64,000 bases of DNA from the NCBI GenBank assembly GCA_001898035.1, contig MKRX01000026.1, forward strand, positions 194,056 through 258,055, in the 5' to 3' direction. Shown here one piece after another: positions 35,273 to 42,574 of this stretch. Each line of letters begins with the position of its first letter. Within the stretch, counting starts at the first letter, position 1. This stretch comes from Armatimonadetes bacterium 55-13. GTDB lineage: Bacteria; Armatimonadota; Fimbriimonadia; Fimbriimonadales; Fimbriimonadaceae. Made by a program: the position numbers and the translations under genes. A model generated the notes under the pieces. The model did not search any database. It was given only the letters and a program-made list of their open reading frames with translations, and had not been told where the DNA came from.

Positions 35273-37210
35273 CTAACGCCTACTAACTCGAATTTCCCCA
35301 TTCGAGTCATTCCCCTCATCGGTCCGAACGCTCGCCCGCAACGTGAACTTCGCCCCCGCCGCTACGGAAGGAATTCGGAAGGTGTAGTCATTCCCCTGAT
35401 CCCGGGCTCCTGTCGTCCCCTTGTGAGCGTCCCGAGCCACCACCGCCTCGTTCTGCAAGATTTCCGCCCACTCAATGTCCAGCCGATGCGCCCCGCCCGT
35501 GTATTGAAACTCAACGTTGTAGGTTCCCGCGCCATCAATGGATCGCGTCACGTCCCACGTCTTCGTCTGGAACTGCTCGCTCATCTCGCCCGACTTCCAA
35601 GTCGCCGCCGGTGGCGGGGTCGGAGGATCGAGCTTTCGGTAGTTCACATCCAGCCCCGCCAACCGTTCCAGGTGCGTCGGCAAGCCCGCCATGAACCGAT
35701 CGTAGTTCTTATTCGCCTTACTGGACCACGCCACTTCCGAAAGCGCGCAAGCCCGGGGGAAGATCATGTACTCGGCATACTTCGGATCGCGGATGTACTC
35801 CGTCCAGCACTGGAATTGAACGCCCAGCACGTGCTTGGACTGCTCATCCGTCATCTTCGGCAGGACTGGATCGTAGGCGTAAACCTTGGAGATCGGCAAG
35901 AACCCGCCAATCGCCCACGGCTCCTTATCCTTGTCCTTCGACTGATAGTAGTCAAAGTAAGTCGAGCTGTTCTGCGCCATCACCACGTCATGCCCGCTGG
36001 ACACCGCCTGCATTGCGCCGTCATCGCCCAGCCAAACCATCAGCGCTGCCTTTTCTGCCAGACCGCCTTCCAAAATCTCGCTCCAGCCAATCAACCGCCG
36101 ACCCTTCGCGTCCAGATACTTGTCCATCTGACTGATGAACCAGCTCTGCAAGCCATGCTCGTCGGTGATTCCCAATTGCTTCATCTTCGCCTGGGCCTTC
36201 TCACTCGCCTTCCATTGCACCTTCGGACATTCATCGCCGCCGATGTGAATGAACGAGCCCGGGAAGAGATCCATCACCTCGTCCAACACGTTCTGGAAGA
36301 ACTTGATCGTGCTGTCCTCCACGTTGACGACATTCTCAATCACGCCCCACTTCGTCGCCACGTCAAGCTGCTTCGTCGGGTCGTTGCCTAACCACGGATA
36401 CGCCGCAATCGCCGCCTGACTGTGCCCCGGCATCTCAATCTCCGGTAGCACCGTCACGAACCGCTCTTTCGCGTACGCCACGATCTCCCGAACGTCATCC
36501 TGCGTGTAGAACCCACCCGCAGGCTTGTTCGTGTACTCTGCCGGGCTGTACTTGGTCATCGTGTTCTTTCGCCACGCGCCAACCTCTGTCAGCTTCGGAT
36601 ACTGCTTGATCTCAATCCGCCACCCCTGGTCATCGGTCAGGTGCCAATGGAAGACGTTCATCTTGTGCAGCGCCAGCAGGTCGATGTACTTCATCACAAA
36701 TTCCTTCGGCATGAAGTTTCGGCACACATCCAAGTGCCCGCCCCGCCATCGGAATCGCGGCGAGTCCTCGACCGTCACCGCATTCGCCGTCCACTCAACT
36801 CCCGCCACCGGCGCTTTCCGATAGATCTGCACTGGGAGAAGCTGACGAAGCGTCTGCGATCCATAGAATAGGCCCGCCGGAGCGTTCGCCTCAATCTCAA
36901 TCTGGTCGTTGGAGACCTTCAGCGAATACCCTTCCGGCCCCCGCTCCTTCTTCTCCTTCAGTCGAAGAACGATCGCGTTCTTCCCTCCCCGACCATGAAT
37001 ATCCAGCGCATAGCCGGTTGCCGGACGCAGGAACTCCTGCAGGGTCCGCGCCACCGCCTCGCAATCCTTTCCGGCGGCAATGACGGTGTCGGGCTTAATC
37101 GTAAAGTGGCCTTCGGCAGGCTTAACCGAAAGCGGCTGAGGCACGATGACAGGCATGGCCTGAGTTTGGCCGCTGGCGAACACTGCCAGCGATGCGAGCA
37201 CGGCGAACAT
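35273..37210 (-). CDS. Exported GH20 beta-N-acetylhexosaminidase
   Basis: The 645-residue protein has a signal peptide, a GH20b N-terminal domain, and a GH20 barrel with KMNVFHWHLTDDQGWRIEI, LPEIEMPGHS and the catalytic Asp-Glu in IHIGGDECPK. A C-terminal beta-sandwich of about 100 residues follows. It hydrolyses terminal GlcNAc or GalNAc by substrate-assisted catalysis. It is probably the first gene of the GH20-GH95-kinase operon; 45 bases separate it from GH95. Confidence 0.95.
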   Translation of the reverse strand: MFAVLASLAVFASGQTQAMPVIVPQPLSVKPAEGHFTIKPDTVIAAGKDCEAVARTLQEFLRPATGYALDIHGRGGKNAIVLRLKEKKERGPEGYSLKVSNDQIEIEANAPAGLFYGSQTLRQLLPVQIYRKAPVAGVEWTANAVTVEDSPRFRWRGGHLDVCRNFMPKEFVMKYIDLLALHKMNVFHWHLTDDQGWRIEIKQYPKLTEVGAWRKNTMTKYSPAEYTNKPAGGFYTQDDVREIVAYAKERFVTVLPEIEMPGHSQAAIAAYPWLGNDPTKQLDVATKWGVIENVVNVEDSTIKFFQNVLDEVMDLFPGSFIHIGGDECPKVQWKASEKAQAKMKQLGITDEHGLQSWFISQMDKYLDAKGRRLIGWSEILEGGLAEKAALMVWLGDDGAMQAVSSGHDVVMAQNSSTYFDYYQSKDKDKEPWAIGGFLPISKVYAYDPVLPKMTDEQSKHVLGVQFQCWTEYIRDPKYAEYMIFPRACALSEVAWSSKANKNYDRFMAGLPTHLERLAGLDVNYRKLDPPTPPPAATWKSGEMSEQFQTKTWDVTRSIDGAGTYNVEFQYTGGAHRLDIEWAEILQNEAVVARDAHKGTTGARDQGNDYTFRIPSVAAGAKFTLRASVRTDEGNDSNGEIRVSRR

Positions 37211-37237
37211 AACACCAGTTTCCCAATAAAGGGCTAA

Positions 37238-38524
37238 ATGGGTTCAAAAAAGAGCAAACCCAGCCTCATTTCGTACGTCTTGTCATTGATGCCGCAGGCT
37301 CCGTCCTTACCGACCCCTGTTTCCGAAGCGCCCGCGGCGGATTCGAATCGGGCTATAGTCTCTCCCATGCCCGCCCCCCGAGACATCGCTTTTGACGTCG
37401 TCAAAGGGATCAGCATTCTCGAGGTGATGATCCATCACTCCACCTCGCACAGCGCTCGAAAGTACACGGTAGAAGGCTCGTTTGAATGGTGGAGCCTCAT
37501 CCTGATCAACCGCATCCTCCATTTCGCCGTCCCGGTATTTATCTTTATCTCGGCCTTGCTCCTCGCCCGCAGTTTAGTCAAAGCGGACCGACCCAACTGG
37601 CGTCGCTTTGCCCTTCGCCGAGCCTCCCGCAGCCTCTGGCCATACCTCTTGTGGACCGTTGCCTATGTCTTCTTCCGCGCCCTCATCATCAAGACGGGAT
37701 CAGACATGGTCACCTACACCTGGAATCTTCCCTTAATCGGTGAGGTGAGCGGCCCAATGGTGCTTCTGGACCCCAGAGAATGGGTTCGAAACATCCTCTG
37801 GGGTCGAGGTTATTTCCACCTCTACTTCATGTCCATCTTGCTGCAGCTCTCAATCGCCTTCCCGCTTGTCCTCCTTGCCGCAAAGAAGATAAAGACCTTC
37901 GGACATTCCGTCATCGCCGCCGCATTGGCCCAGTTCGCGGTCTATCTGCTCCAGAAGTATTGGTGGGGATTCGCCAATCCCGGCTCGCTTATCCTTTGGT
38001 ATCTCCCACCCGTTGTCATTGGGGCTTGGGCGGGTGCCCATTGGGATCAATTCAAAGAGGCCGTCAACAAGAACTGGTGGCCCATCGTATCCTTCGCGGC
38101 TTTGGGGGGCGTCGCCTACGTCTTCATTTCCATCGAAATCCTGTTGGGGCATCCGGTGAATACCATGCTCTACAACCTCGCAATCTCCTGCTACACCATG
38201 GGAATGGCGCTCATCCTGGTCGCCAAAGCCAAGCAACTCGCCAGTCTTCGAATCGGCCCCACCCTCGCCAAGTTCGGACGCATCTCCCTCGTCCTCTTCC
38301 TCATCCACCCGATGCTCCTCTACCTCTCCGGGGGCCCGCGTCTCTCCGGCCTCCTGAGCAAACTCCCCCTCGCTCCCGTGTGGGCCTTCGCCATCCTGCT
38401 TACCGTCAGCGTCCTCGCCGCCAAGTTCATCATCTGGCTCAAGGCCGACCTGGTGCTCTTTGGACAGAAGTTCCAAACGTCCTTAGCCAACGCCCGCACT
38501 ACGCCCCAAGCTCAAAACGCGTAA
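37238..38524 (+). CDS. Acyltransferase 3 family membrane protein
   Basis: The 428-residue polytopic protein has the acyltransferase-3 opening RDIAFDVVKGISILEVMIHHS, with the catalytic His in HHS, and about ten membrane helices. It transfers acyl groups to envelope glycans or related acceptors. An ATG at 37238 with AAAGGG upstream gives an N-terminal extension of 43 residues; an internal ATG at 37367 (MPAPRDIAFD) would match the usual family start, but no good ribosome site precedes it. Confidence 0.9.
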   Translation: MGSKKSKPSLISYVLSLMPQAPSLPTPVSEAPAADSNRAIVSPMPAPRDIAFDVVKGISILEVMIHHSTSHSARKYTVEGSFEWWSLILINRILHFAVPVFIFISALLLARSLVKADRPNWRRFALRRASRSLWPYLLWTVAYVFFRALIIKTGSDMVTYTWNLPLIGEVSGPMVLLDPREWVRNILWGRGYFHLYFMSILLQLSIAFPLVLLAAKKIKTFGHSVIAAALAQFAVYLLQKYWWGFANPGSLILWYLPPVVIGAWAGAHWDQFKEAVNKNWWPIVSFAALGGVAYVFISIEILLGHPVNTMLYNLAISCYTMGMALILVAKAKQLASLRIGPTLAKFGRISLVLFLIHPMLLYLSGGPRLSGLLSKLPLAPVWAFAILLTVSVLAAKFIIWLKADLVLFGQKFQTSLANARTTPQAQNA

Positions 38525-38531
38525 ACCACAA

Positions 38532-38954
38532 ATGGAACTAATCCTCTTTTACACGGAGGAGGAGTTGGAGACTCTCCTCACCCGCTTTGAGTCCGCCGCC
38601 ATCCCCCGCCCAGAATGGCTCCACCGAGAGCACCTCGCCGTCGCCACCCTCTTTCTCCTCGGCGGACGAACCCTCGATGATATCCGCACCGGCATCCAGC
38701 GACTGAACGAAGCAAACGGGGTAGAAACCACGCCCATGATGGGTTACCACGAATCCATCACCCGCTTCTGGGCGCACATGATCCAGCACCGGCTGAACTC
38801 CGCCCCCACTCTCAGCCGACTTCAAGCCGTAAACGATGTCCTGACCGCCTTCGCTGACAAGGGCTTTATCTTCCAGTACTACACCTACGACCGGATCACG
38901 AGTGTGGAGGCCCGGTACGGTTGGGTCACCCCGGACCTCCAACCCCTGCCCTAA
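38532..38954 (+). CDS. Unknown protein with WLHREHLAVA motif
   Basis: The 140-residue soluble protein is largely helical, with PEWLHREHLAVATLFLL, GYHESITRFWAHMI and a Tyr-rich end (FQYYTYDRITSVEARYGW). Short proteins with this HRxHL pattern are widespread but uncharacterised. It starts 7 bases after the acyltransferase stop. Its TAA overlaps the convergent dehydrogenase stop by 4 bp (CTAA). Confidence 0.78.
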   Translation: MELILFYTEEELETLLTRFESAAIPRPEWLHREHLAVATLFLLGGRTLDDIRTGIQRLNEANGVETTPMMGYHESITRFWAHMIQHRLNSAPTLSRLQAVNDVLTAFADKGFIFQYYTYDRITSVEARYGWVTPDLQPLP

Positions 38955-39961
38955 ACTCGAATCACGATCTTCCCGAAGTGTTGTGCGCTCTCCATGTACT
39001 CGTAAGCCGCCTTCGCCTCGCTAAACTCGAACACCCGATCGATCACCGGTCGAATCCCGTTCGCCTCAATCGCGCGGTTCATATCTTCGAACATCGTCCG
39101 CGACCCCACATAGATCCCCTGAACGCGAATCGCTTTGCCCAATATCAGAGGCGTCGCCACTTCTCCACTAGTCCCCGAAAGCACCCCAATGACGCTCACC
39201 GTTCCTCCGTAGCGGACCGCCTTCAGCGACCGATTGAGGGTCCCGCCCCCACCAACCTCCACAACCTGGTCGACGCCCCGAGAGTCCGTCAGTCGAAACG
39301 CCTCAACTTCCCAATTCTCCTTCGTTCGGTAGTTGATCGTCTCATCCGCCCCTAACTCCTTCGCCCGGACCAGTTTCTCGTCAGAACTCGAAGTGATCAT
39401 CACCCGCGCCCCCGCCGCCTTCGCCAACTGGAGCGCAAAGAGCGAAACTCCGCCCGTCCCCTGAAGCAACACCGTGTCGCCCGCCTTCAGCGCCCCCGAA
39501 CCATAGAACGCGTTCCAAGCCGTCACCGCGGCACAAGGCAAAGTCGCCGCCTCTTCAAACGAATAGCCCGCTGGAATCGCGACCAATCCATCCTCATGAA
39601 GAACCACCTCTTCCGCCATCATCCCGTCGATCGCTCCACCCAGCGCCGAGGCTGCATAGGAAGCCGCCGGAGGTCCCGCCAGCCAGGTCTGCATAAAGAT
39701 CCCCGCCACCTTGTCGCCCGCCTTCCACCGGGTCACCGCACTTCCAACTTCCACAACCTCGCCCGCCCCGTCGGAAGCCGGGACAACTGGCTGAAACCCT
39801 TTCGTCCCGTAAGCGCCCTTTGCAACCATCAAGTCTCGATAGTTCAGCGAAATGGCCCGCACCCGGACGCGGACCTCGTGTGGCCCAATCGGCCCCAACT
39901 CCTTCTCCACCAAATCCAAGGATTCAAACCCTGGGGCTTCCTTCAGCACATAGCTCTTCAT
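38951..39961 (-). CDS. Zinc-free medium-chain dehydrogenase/quinone oxidoreductase
   Basis: The 336-residue MDR protein has GHEV-like PHEVRVRVRAISLNYRDLMVAKG, the Rossmann motif GTGGVSLFALQLAKAAGA, and VVEVGGGGTLNRSLKAVRYGG. Structural-zinc cysteines are absent, so it belongs with quinone oxidoreductase or NAD(P)-alcohol dehydrogenase-like enzymes. It is transcribed divergently from an HxlR-type regulator, a pairing usual for quinone or aldehyde detoxification. Confidence 0.92.
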   Translation of the reverse strand: MKSYVLKEAPGFESLDLVEKELGPIGPHEVRVRVRAISLNYRDLMVAKGAYGTKGFQPVVPASDGAGEVVEVGSAVTRWKAGDKVAGIFMQTWLAGPPAASYAASALGGAIDGMMAEEVVLHEDGLVAIPAGYSFEEAATLPCAAVTAWNAFYGSGALKAGDTVLLQGTGGVSLFALQLAKAAGARVMITSSSDEKLVRAKELGADETINYRTKENWEVEAFRLTDSRGVDQVVEVGGGGTLNRSLKAVRYGGTVSVIGVLSGTSGEVATPLILGKAIRVQGIYVGSRTMFEDMNRAIEANGIRPVIDRVFEFSEAKAAYEYMESAQHFGKIVIRV

Positions 39962-39986
39962 AAGCCCATGATGAATGCCTATGCTC

Positions 39987-39992
39987 TATAAT
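39987..39992 (+). promoter_or_regulatory. Candidate -10 box for the HxlR-type gene
   Basis: A perfect TATAAT lies 25 bases upstream of the palindromic operator and about 60 bases before the preferred start of the HxlR gene. No clear -35 hexamer is seen, so it may depend on an activator or be a weak promoter. Confidence 0.45.
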
Positions 39993-40016
39993 GCAAGTAA
40001 GCACAATCATGATCGG

Positions 40017-40036
40017 TAGTATCACTTTTGATACTA
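40017..40036. promoter_or_regulatory. Probable HxlR operator
   Basis: TAGTATCA-CTTT-TGATACTA is a perfect 8-bp inverted repeat with a 4-base spacer, in the divergent region between the oxidoreductase and HxlR genes. Regulators of this family bind such palindromes as dimers. It lies before the ATG at 40051, which argues against the upstream start at 39991. Confidence 0.7.
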
Positions 40037-40050
40037 TTAGTTCAAAATCG

Positions 40051-40398
40051 ATGAAAGCACGCGAATACAATTCTCGAACGGGCTGCGCGGTCGAAGCGAC
40101 CTTGGACGTTATCGGCGGACGCTGGAAGGCGGTGATCGTCTTCTATCTCCTTCACCATAAAATGAGATTCGGGGAGTTAAAAAAGCGCCTGCCCAATGTC
40201 ACCCAACGCATGCTCACGCTGCAATTGAGAGAGCTAGAAGAAGACGGCGTCCTGACCCGAACGGTCTATGCCGAGGTCCCGCCGAGGGTGGAATATGAAC
40301 TCACCGAGTTCGGAAGATCGCTCAAACCCGTGCTCATCATGATGAGAGACTGGGGAGAAACTTACAAAGCCCTGCTGGAGAAGCAGGATGTGGCCTAA
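40051..40398 (+). CDS. HxlR-family transcriptional regulator
   Basis: The 115-residue winged-helix protein begins MKAREYNSRTGCAVEATLDVIGGRWK, with the single conserved N-terminal Cys that in YodB/HypR relatives senses quinones, aldehydes or disulfide stress. MRFGELKKRLPNVTQRMLTLQLRELEEDG is the recognition wing. I chose the ATG at 40051 because it follows the operator. The divergent oxidoreductase is the likely target. Confidence 0.94.
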   Translation: MKAREYNSRTGCAVEATLDVIGGRWKAVIVFYLLHHKMRFGELKKRLPNVTQRMLTLQLRELEEDGVLTRTVYAEVPPRVEYELTEFGRSLKPVLIMMRDWGETYKALLEKQDVA

Positions 40399-40411
40399 AG
40401 GAGTGTCAGGA

Positions 40412-40459
40412 TGGCGGCATCCAGAGGTTCTCTCGGCGTCATTGCCGGGGCTGCCGCCA
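40412..40459 (+). terminator. Possible terminator hairpin after the HxlR gene
   Basis: TGGCGGCA pairs with TGCCGCCA at the base of a large loop that includes a GGC/GCC inner stem. A U-rich stretch (AATTTTTAG) follows about 14 bases later. The distance to the U-run makes this tentative. Confidence 0.4.
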
Positions 40460-40477
40460 CCCTATCGGGCCTAATTT

Positions 40478-40741
40478 TTAGTTAGTGGTAACTTCGCGGC
40501 AGTTCAGGGCGAGGTGGCGGACATCGGTGGCCAATGCCTCTAAGTACTTGCGCGCGCGGTCCACAGCGGCCTTGACCCATTCATCGTTTTGGCGCCGCTC
40601 CGGCGGAAGCTCTTCCAATCGGCTCAGGTAAGCCGCGATCCTATCGCTGAGCTCGGTGAGCTGCCTAGCTTTCTGATCGGGACTAACTCTCGACGTCCAA
40701 ATCCTACGGGCGTTGGTTTCAAAGTGCGCAACGGGGTTCAT
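40478..40741 (-). CDS. Small helical protein B of the c-di-AMP-riboswitch operon
   Basis: The 87-residue, all-helical, charged protein has no signal or membrane segment. It overlaps the upstream gene by 4 bp (ATGA). It is a paralogue of that gene's product: S-V-x5-KAR-x-L ... N-x-EWV-x-A ... RA ... L-x2-L-x2-D-x-R line up without large gaps. Function is unknown. The paired genes are expected to respond to c-di-AMP through the leader riboswitch. Confidence 0.78.
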   Translation of the reverse strand: MNPVAHFETNARRIWTSRVSPDQKARQLTELSDRIAAYLSRLEELPPERRQNDEWVKAAVDRARKYLEALATDVRHLALNCREVTTN

Positions 40742-41070
40742 TTACGGGCCTCCTGTACAGATAAAGATGTAAATGGGGTCGGGGTCGGCTTAGCGTCATA
40801 CGCCAGTTCCGACGGTTGTCGAAGTGCAATGCGGGCTTTTTCGCGAAGATCGTCGTGAAGTTCACTGAGGCGTTCGAATGCCTGCCGAAATCGGTTGGCT
40901 CGAACCCATTCGCCGTTATGCGCCAAGCGGATGCATAAAGCTCCGAGGTGCTTGGTTTTTTTGCGGATATCACGGGCCAGCCTCAGAAGCTTCCGAGCCT
41001 TGCCAATACCGCCAACATGACTGATTTCAACGATTTCGGCAGCCTGCCGAACCGATGATTCAATAAGCAA
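40738..41070 (-). CDS. Small helical protein A of the c-di-AMP-riboswitch operon, TTG start
   Basis: The 110-residue cytoplasmic protein is predicted all-helical (ARKLLRLARDIRKKTKHLGALCIRL, FERLSELHDDLREKARIAL). The start is a TTG at 41070, fixed by the strong GGAGGTAA site a few bases before it. An ATG overlapping that site opens only a seven-codon frame. This is the first gene behind the riboswitch and is paralogous to the next gene. No family is recognised. c-di-AMP riboswitches usually control potassium, osmolyte or cell-wall functions, so a role in osmotic or turgor control is an inference. Confidence 0.8.
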   Translation of the reverse strand: MLIESSVRQAAEIVEISHVGGIGKARKLLRLARDIRKKTKHLGALCIRLAHNGEWVRANRFRQAFERLSELHDDLREKARIALRQPSELAYDAKPTPTPFTSLSVQEARK

Positions 41071-41076
41071 TCGTTA

Positions 41077-41101
41077 CCTCCATGGTGTTTATCCCTGGAG
41101 G
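41077..41101 (-). promoter_or_regulatory. Ribosome-site-sequestering hairpin of the riboswitch
   Basis: On the minus strand CCTCCA (41101-41096) can pair perfectly with TGGAGG (41082-41077), and the latter contains the GGAGG site of the TTG-started gene. This is the expected expression platform for translational control by the upstream aptamer. Confidence 0.75.
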
Positions 41102-41143
41102 GCCTAGCTCTCGCCGATCCGAGACTAGAGGTCCTCTCTTCTT

Positions 41144-41254
41144 AAGCCGACGAGGTTAGCTGACGGGTTCGAGCCAGAGTCGCTCTACGCGTAATCGCGA
41201 TTCACCCCATTCGGATGGGTCCCCCGTTCCAGACCGTGGGTCTGAATTTGGCTT
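41144..41254 (-). ncRNA. c-di-AMP riboswitch (ydaO/yuaA class)
   Basis: The minus strand carries the conserved elements in order: P1 5' strand AAGCC followed by AAATTC, GGAACGGGGGACCCAT, ATGGGGTGAATC, a TAGAGCGACTCT hairpin, and CGAACCCGTCAGCTAACC followed by TCGTCGGCTT, whose GGCTT pairs with AAGCC to close the aptamer. These match the ydaO/yuaA consensus known to bind c-di-AMP. A TATACT at 41266-41261 would place transcription start near 41254, the first aptamer base. The regulated genes are the two small proteins at 40478-41070. Confidence 0.92.
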
Positions 41255-41273
41255 GGGATAAGTATACCCAATT

Positions 41274-41305
41274 CGTCACGTAAGTCGGCTAGGACCTACG
41301 TGACG
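41274..41305. other. Inverted repeat upstream of the riboswitch
   Basis: CGTCACGTA and TACGTGACG form a perfect 9-bp inverted repeat with a 14-base spacer. It lies between the DUF3472 gene stop and the riboswitch promoter. It may terminate the upstream gene (no U-run) or be an operator. Confidence 0.45.
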
Positions 41306-41317
41306 GGTGAAGACCAC

Positions 41318-42529
41318 TTAGTTGGGGAGCGTGGAAATGTCGGGCTTTCGGCCCGTTGGCTTCCGCTCAAAGGTGTCGCCGTACTTGACACCGTTATCTT
41401 CGAATCCACCATTCGCAAGGAAGAAAGCCGTCCCTTTGGGCCCTGCCGAGTAGTCCTTGCGAGCCTCTTTTCCGGTTGGGTCGTGAGTAAACCGCGCCTT
41501 CGTCACTTCCGTCCAGGTTCCATCCTCAGTTTGCATCCACTGGTTCCCAAACTCGGCTTTGCGCAACAGATACCCGTTCGTTCCCCAGAAGTTCTCGTCG
41601 AACGAATAGAACCCTCGCAGGTATCCGCCATCCTTCGGCGCTCGGAAACTGGCGATCAGTTGCCACGCCTTTTTCTCTGGGAAGAAAAAGTAACCGGAGT
41701 AAATCGTCGCCGTTCCTTCCGGCTTGGCGGTCACCAGGAACTTGTACGTCTGCCCCTTCTTCCAGTTGTAGACCTCGTGGCTATGTCCCCCGGTTCCTTC
41801 GTTGCCAAAGTCTCCGGCCACTACGTTCGGCCCTTTGGCCAACAGCTTTACCCGATCCTCCGCGCCGACCTTATCGCGATCGTTCGCCTCGTTTCCGCTG
41901 TCCCAGATGGAGAAAATGATGCGTCGCTCAGTCGGGCTATTCACTTGCATGCCGAAGTAGCCGCGCCGGAACCCGATCGCACAGTAGTAGGTATGAAGCG
42001 GATCTTCTTTCGCCGTGACCTCATTGTAGAACTTCACCACCTTCGCGTCCTCCGGTGTCGGGTATCCCAAATGCACGGAGGCCGCATTGCGCCGTGACTC
42101 CACATTGAAGTGTGCGCCTGCCGTACCCGGACCGCTCAAAACCAACGCGCTCGGCGTTCCAAACGCCGTCCCCTTTTTGCCCAAGGCGCTCAAATCAAAC
42201 TTTTGATACCCCGCCTTTCCAAGTTTGAAAACTCCGAAGTCCACTGAGCCGCTCGCATCGGATTTCGCCACTTTCGTTTGTCCAGCGAACGACATCCGGA
42301 AAGAAGAGCCCGCGCCCTTTCCTCCGGTGATCTGCACTTCAACCTTTACGTTTCCAGACTGCGCAAACTTTCCGAACCACAAAATATGAGTGGCCGGATC
42401 GTTCCAACCCACCACTCCCCGCCGCTCGCTCACCTCGAACGCCTCTGGGTTGGGGCTCAAATATGCGGTAAAGCCAGGAATGCGCAACTCCGATTGCGCT
42501 AAGACAGCGAGAATCGCCAACGATGTCAT
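41318..42529 (-). CDS. Exported DUF3472 (with DUF5077-like) protein
   Basis: The 403-residue protein has a short signal. Its N-terminal part resembles DUF5077 (residues about 15-140). A DUF3472-like domain follows: VHLGYPTPEDAKVVKFYNEVTAKEDPLHTYYCAIGF, then FRAPKDGGYLRGFYSFDENFWGTNG, GNQWMQTEDGTWTEV and FFLANGGFEDNG. Such proteins occur beside polysaccharide-use genes in Bacteroidetes and related groups; activity is unknown. It is separated from the riboswitch operon by about 250 bp. Confidence 0.87.
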   Translation of the reverse strand: MTSLAILAVLAQSELRIPGFTAYLSPNPEAFEVSERRGVVGWNDPATHILWFGKFAQSGNVKVEVQITGGKGAGSSFRMSFAGQTKVAKSDASGSVDFGVFKLGKAGYQKFDLSALGKKGTAFGTPSALVLSGPGTAGAHFNVESRRNAASVHLGYPTPEDAKVVKFYNEVTAKEDPLHTYYCAIGFRRGYFGMQVNSPTERRIIFSIWDSGNEANDRDKVGAEDRVKLLAKGPNVVAGDFGNEGTGGHSHEVYNWKKGQTYKFLVTAKPEGTATIYSGYFFFPEKKAWQLIASFRAPKDGGYLRGFYSFDENFWGTNGYLLRKAEFGNQWMQTEDGTWTEVTKARFTHDPTGKEARKDYSAGPKGTAFFLANGGFEDNGVKYGDTFERKPTGRKPDISTLPN

Positions 42530-42574
42530 ACCAACAGATTGCTCCGCTTTCCCAAAATCGGGCTAAAGGGTTGC

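Noticed and set aside
41150-41190. tRNA-like GGGTTCGAGCC on the plus strand
   Set aside because: The flanking bases do not form a T-arm or acceptor stem. Read on the minus strand the region matches the c-di-AMP riboswitch.
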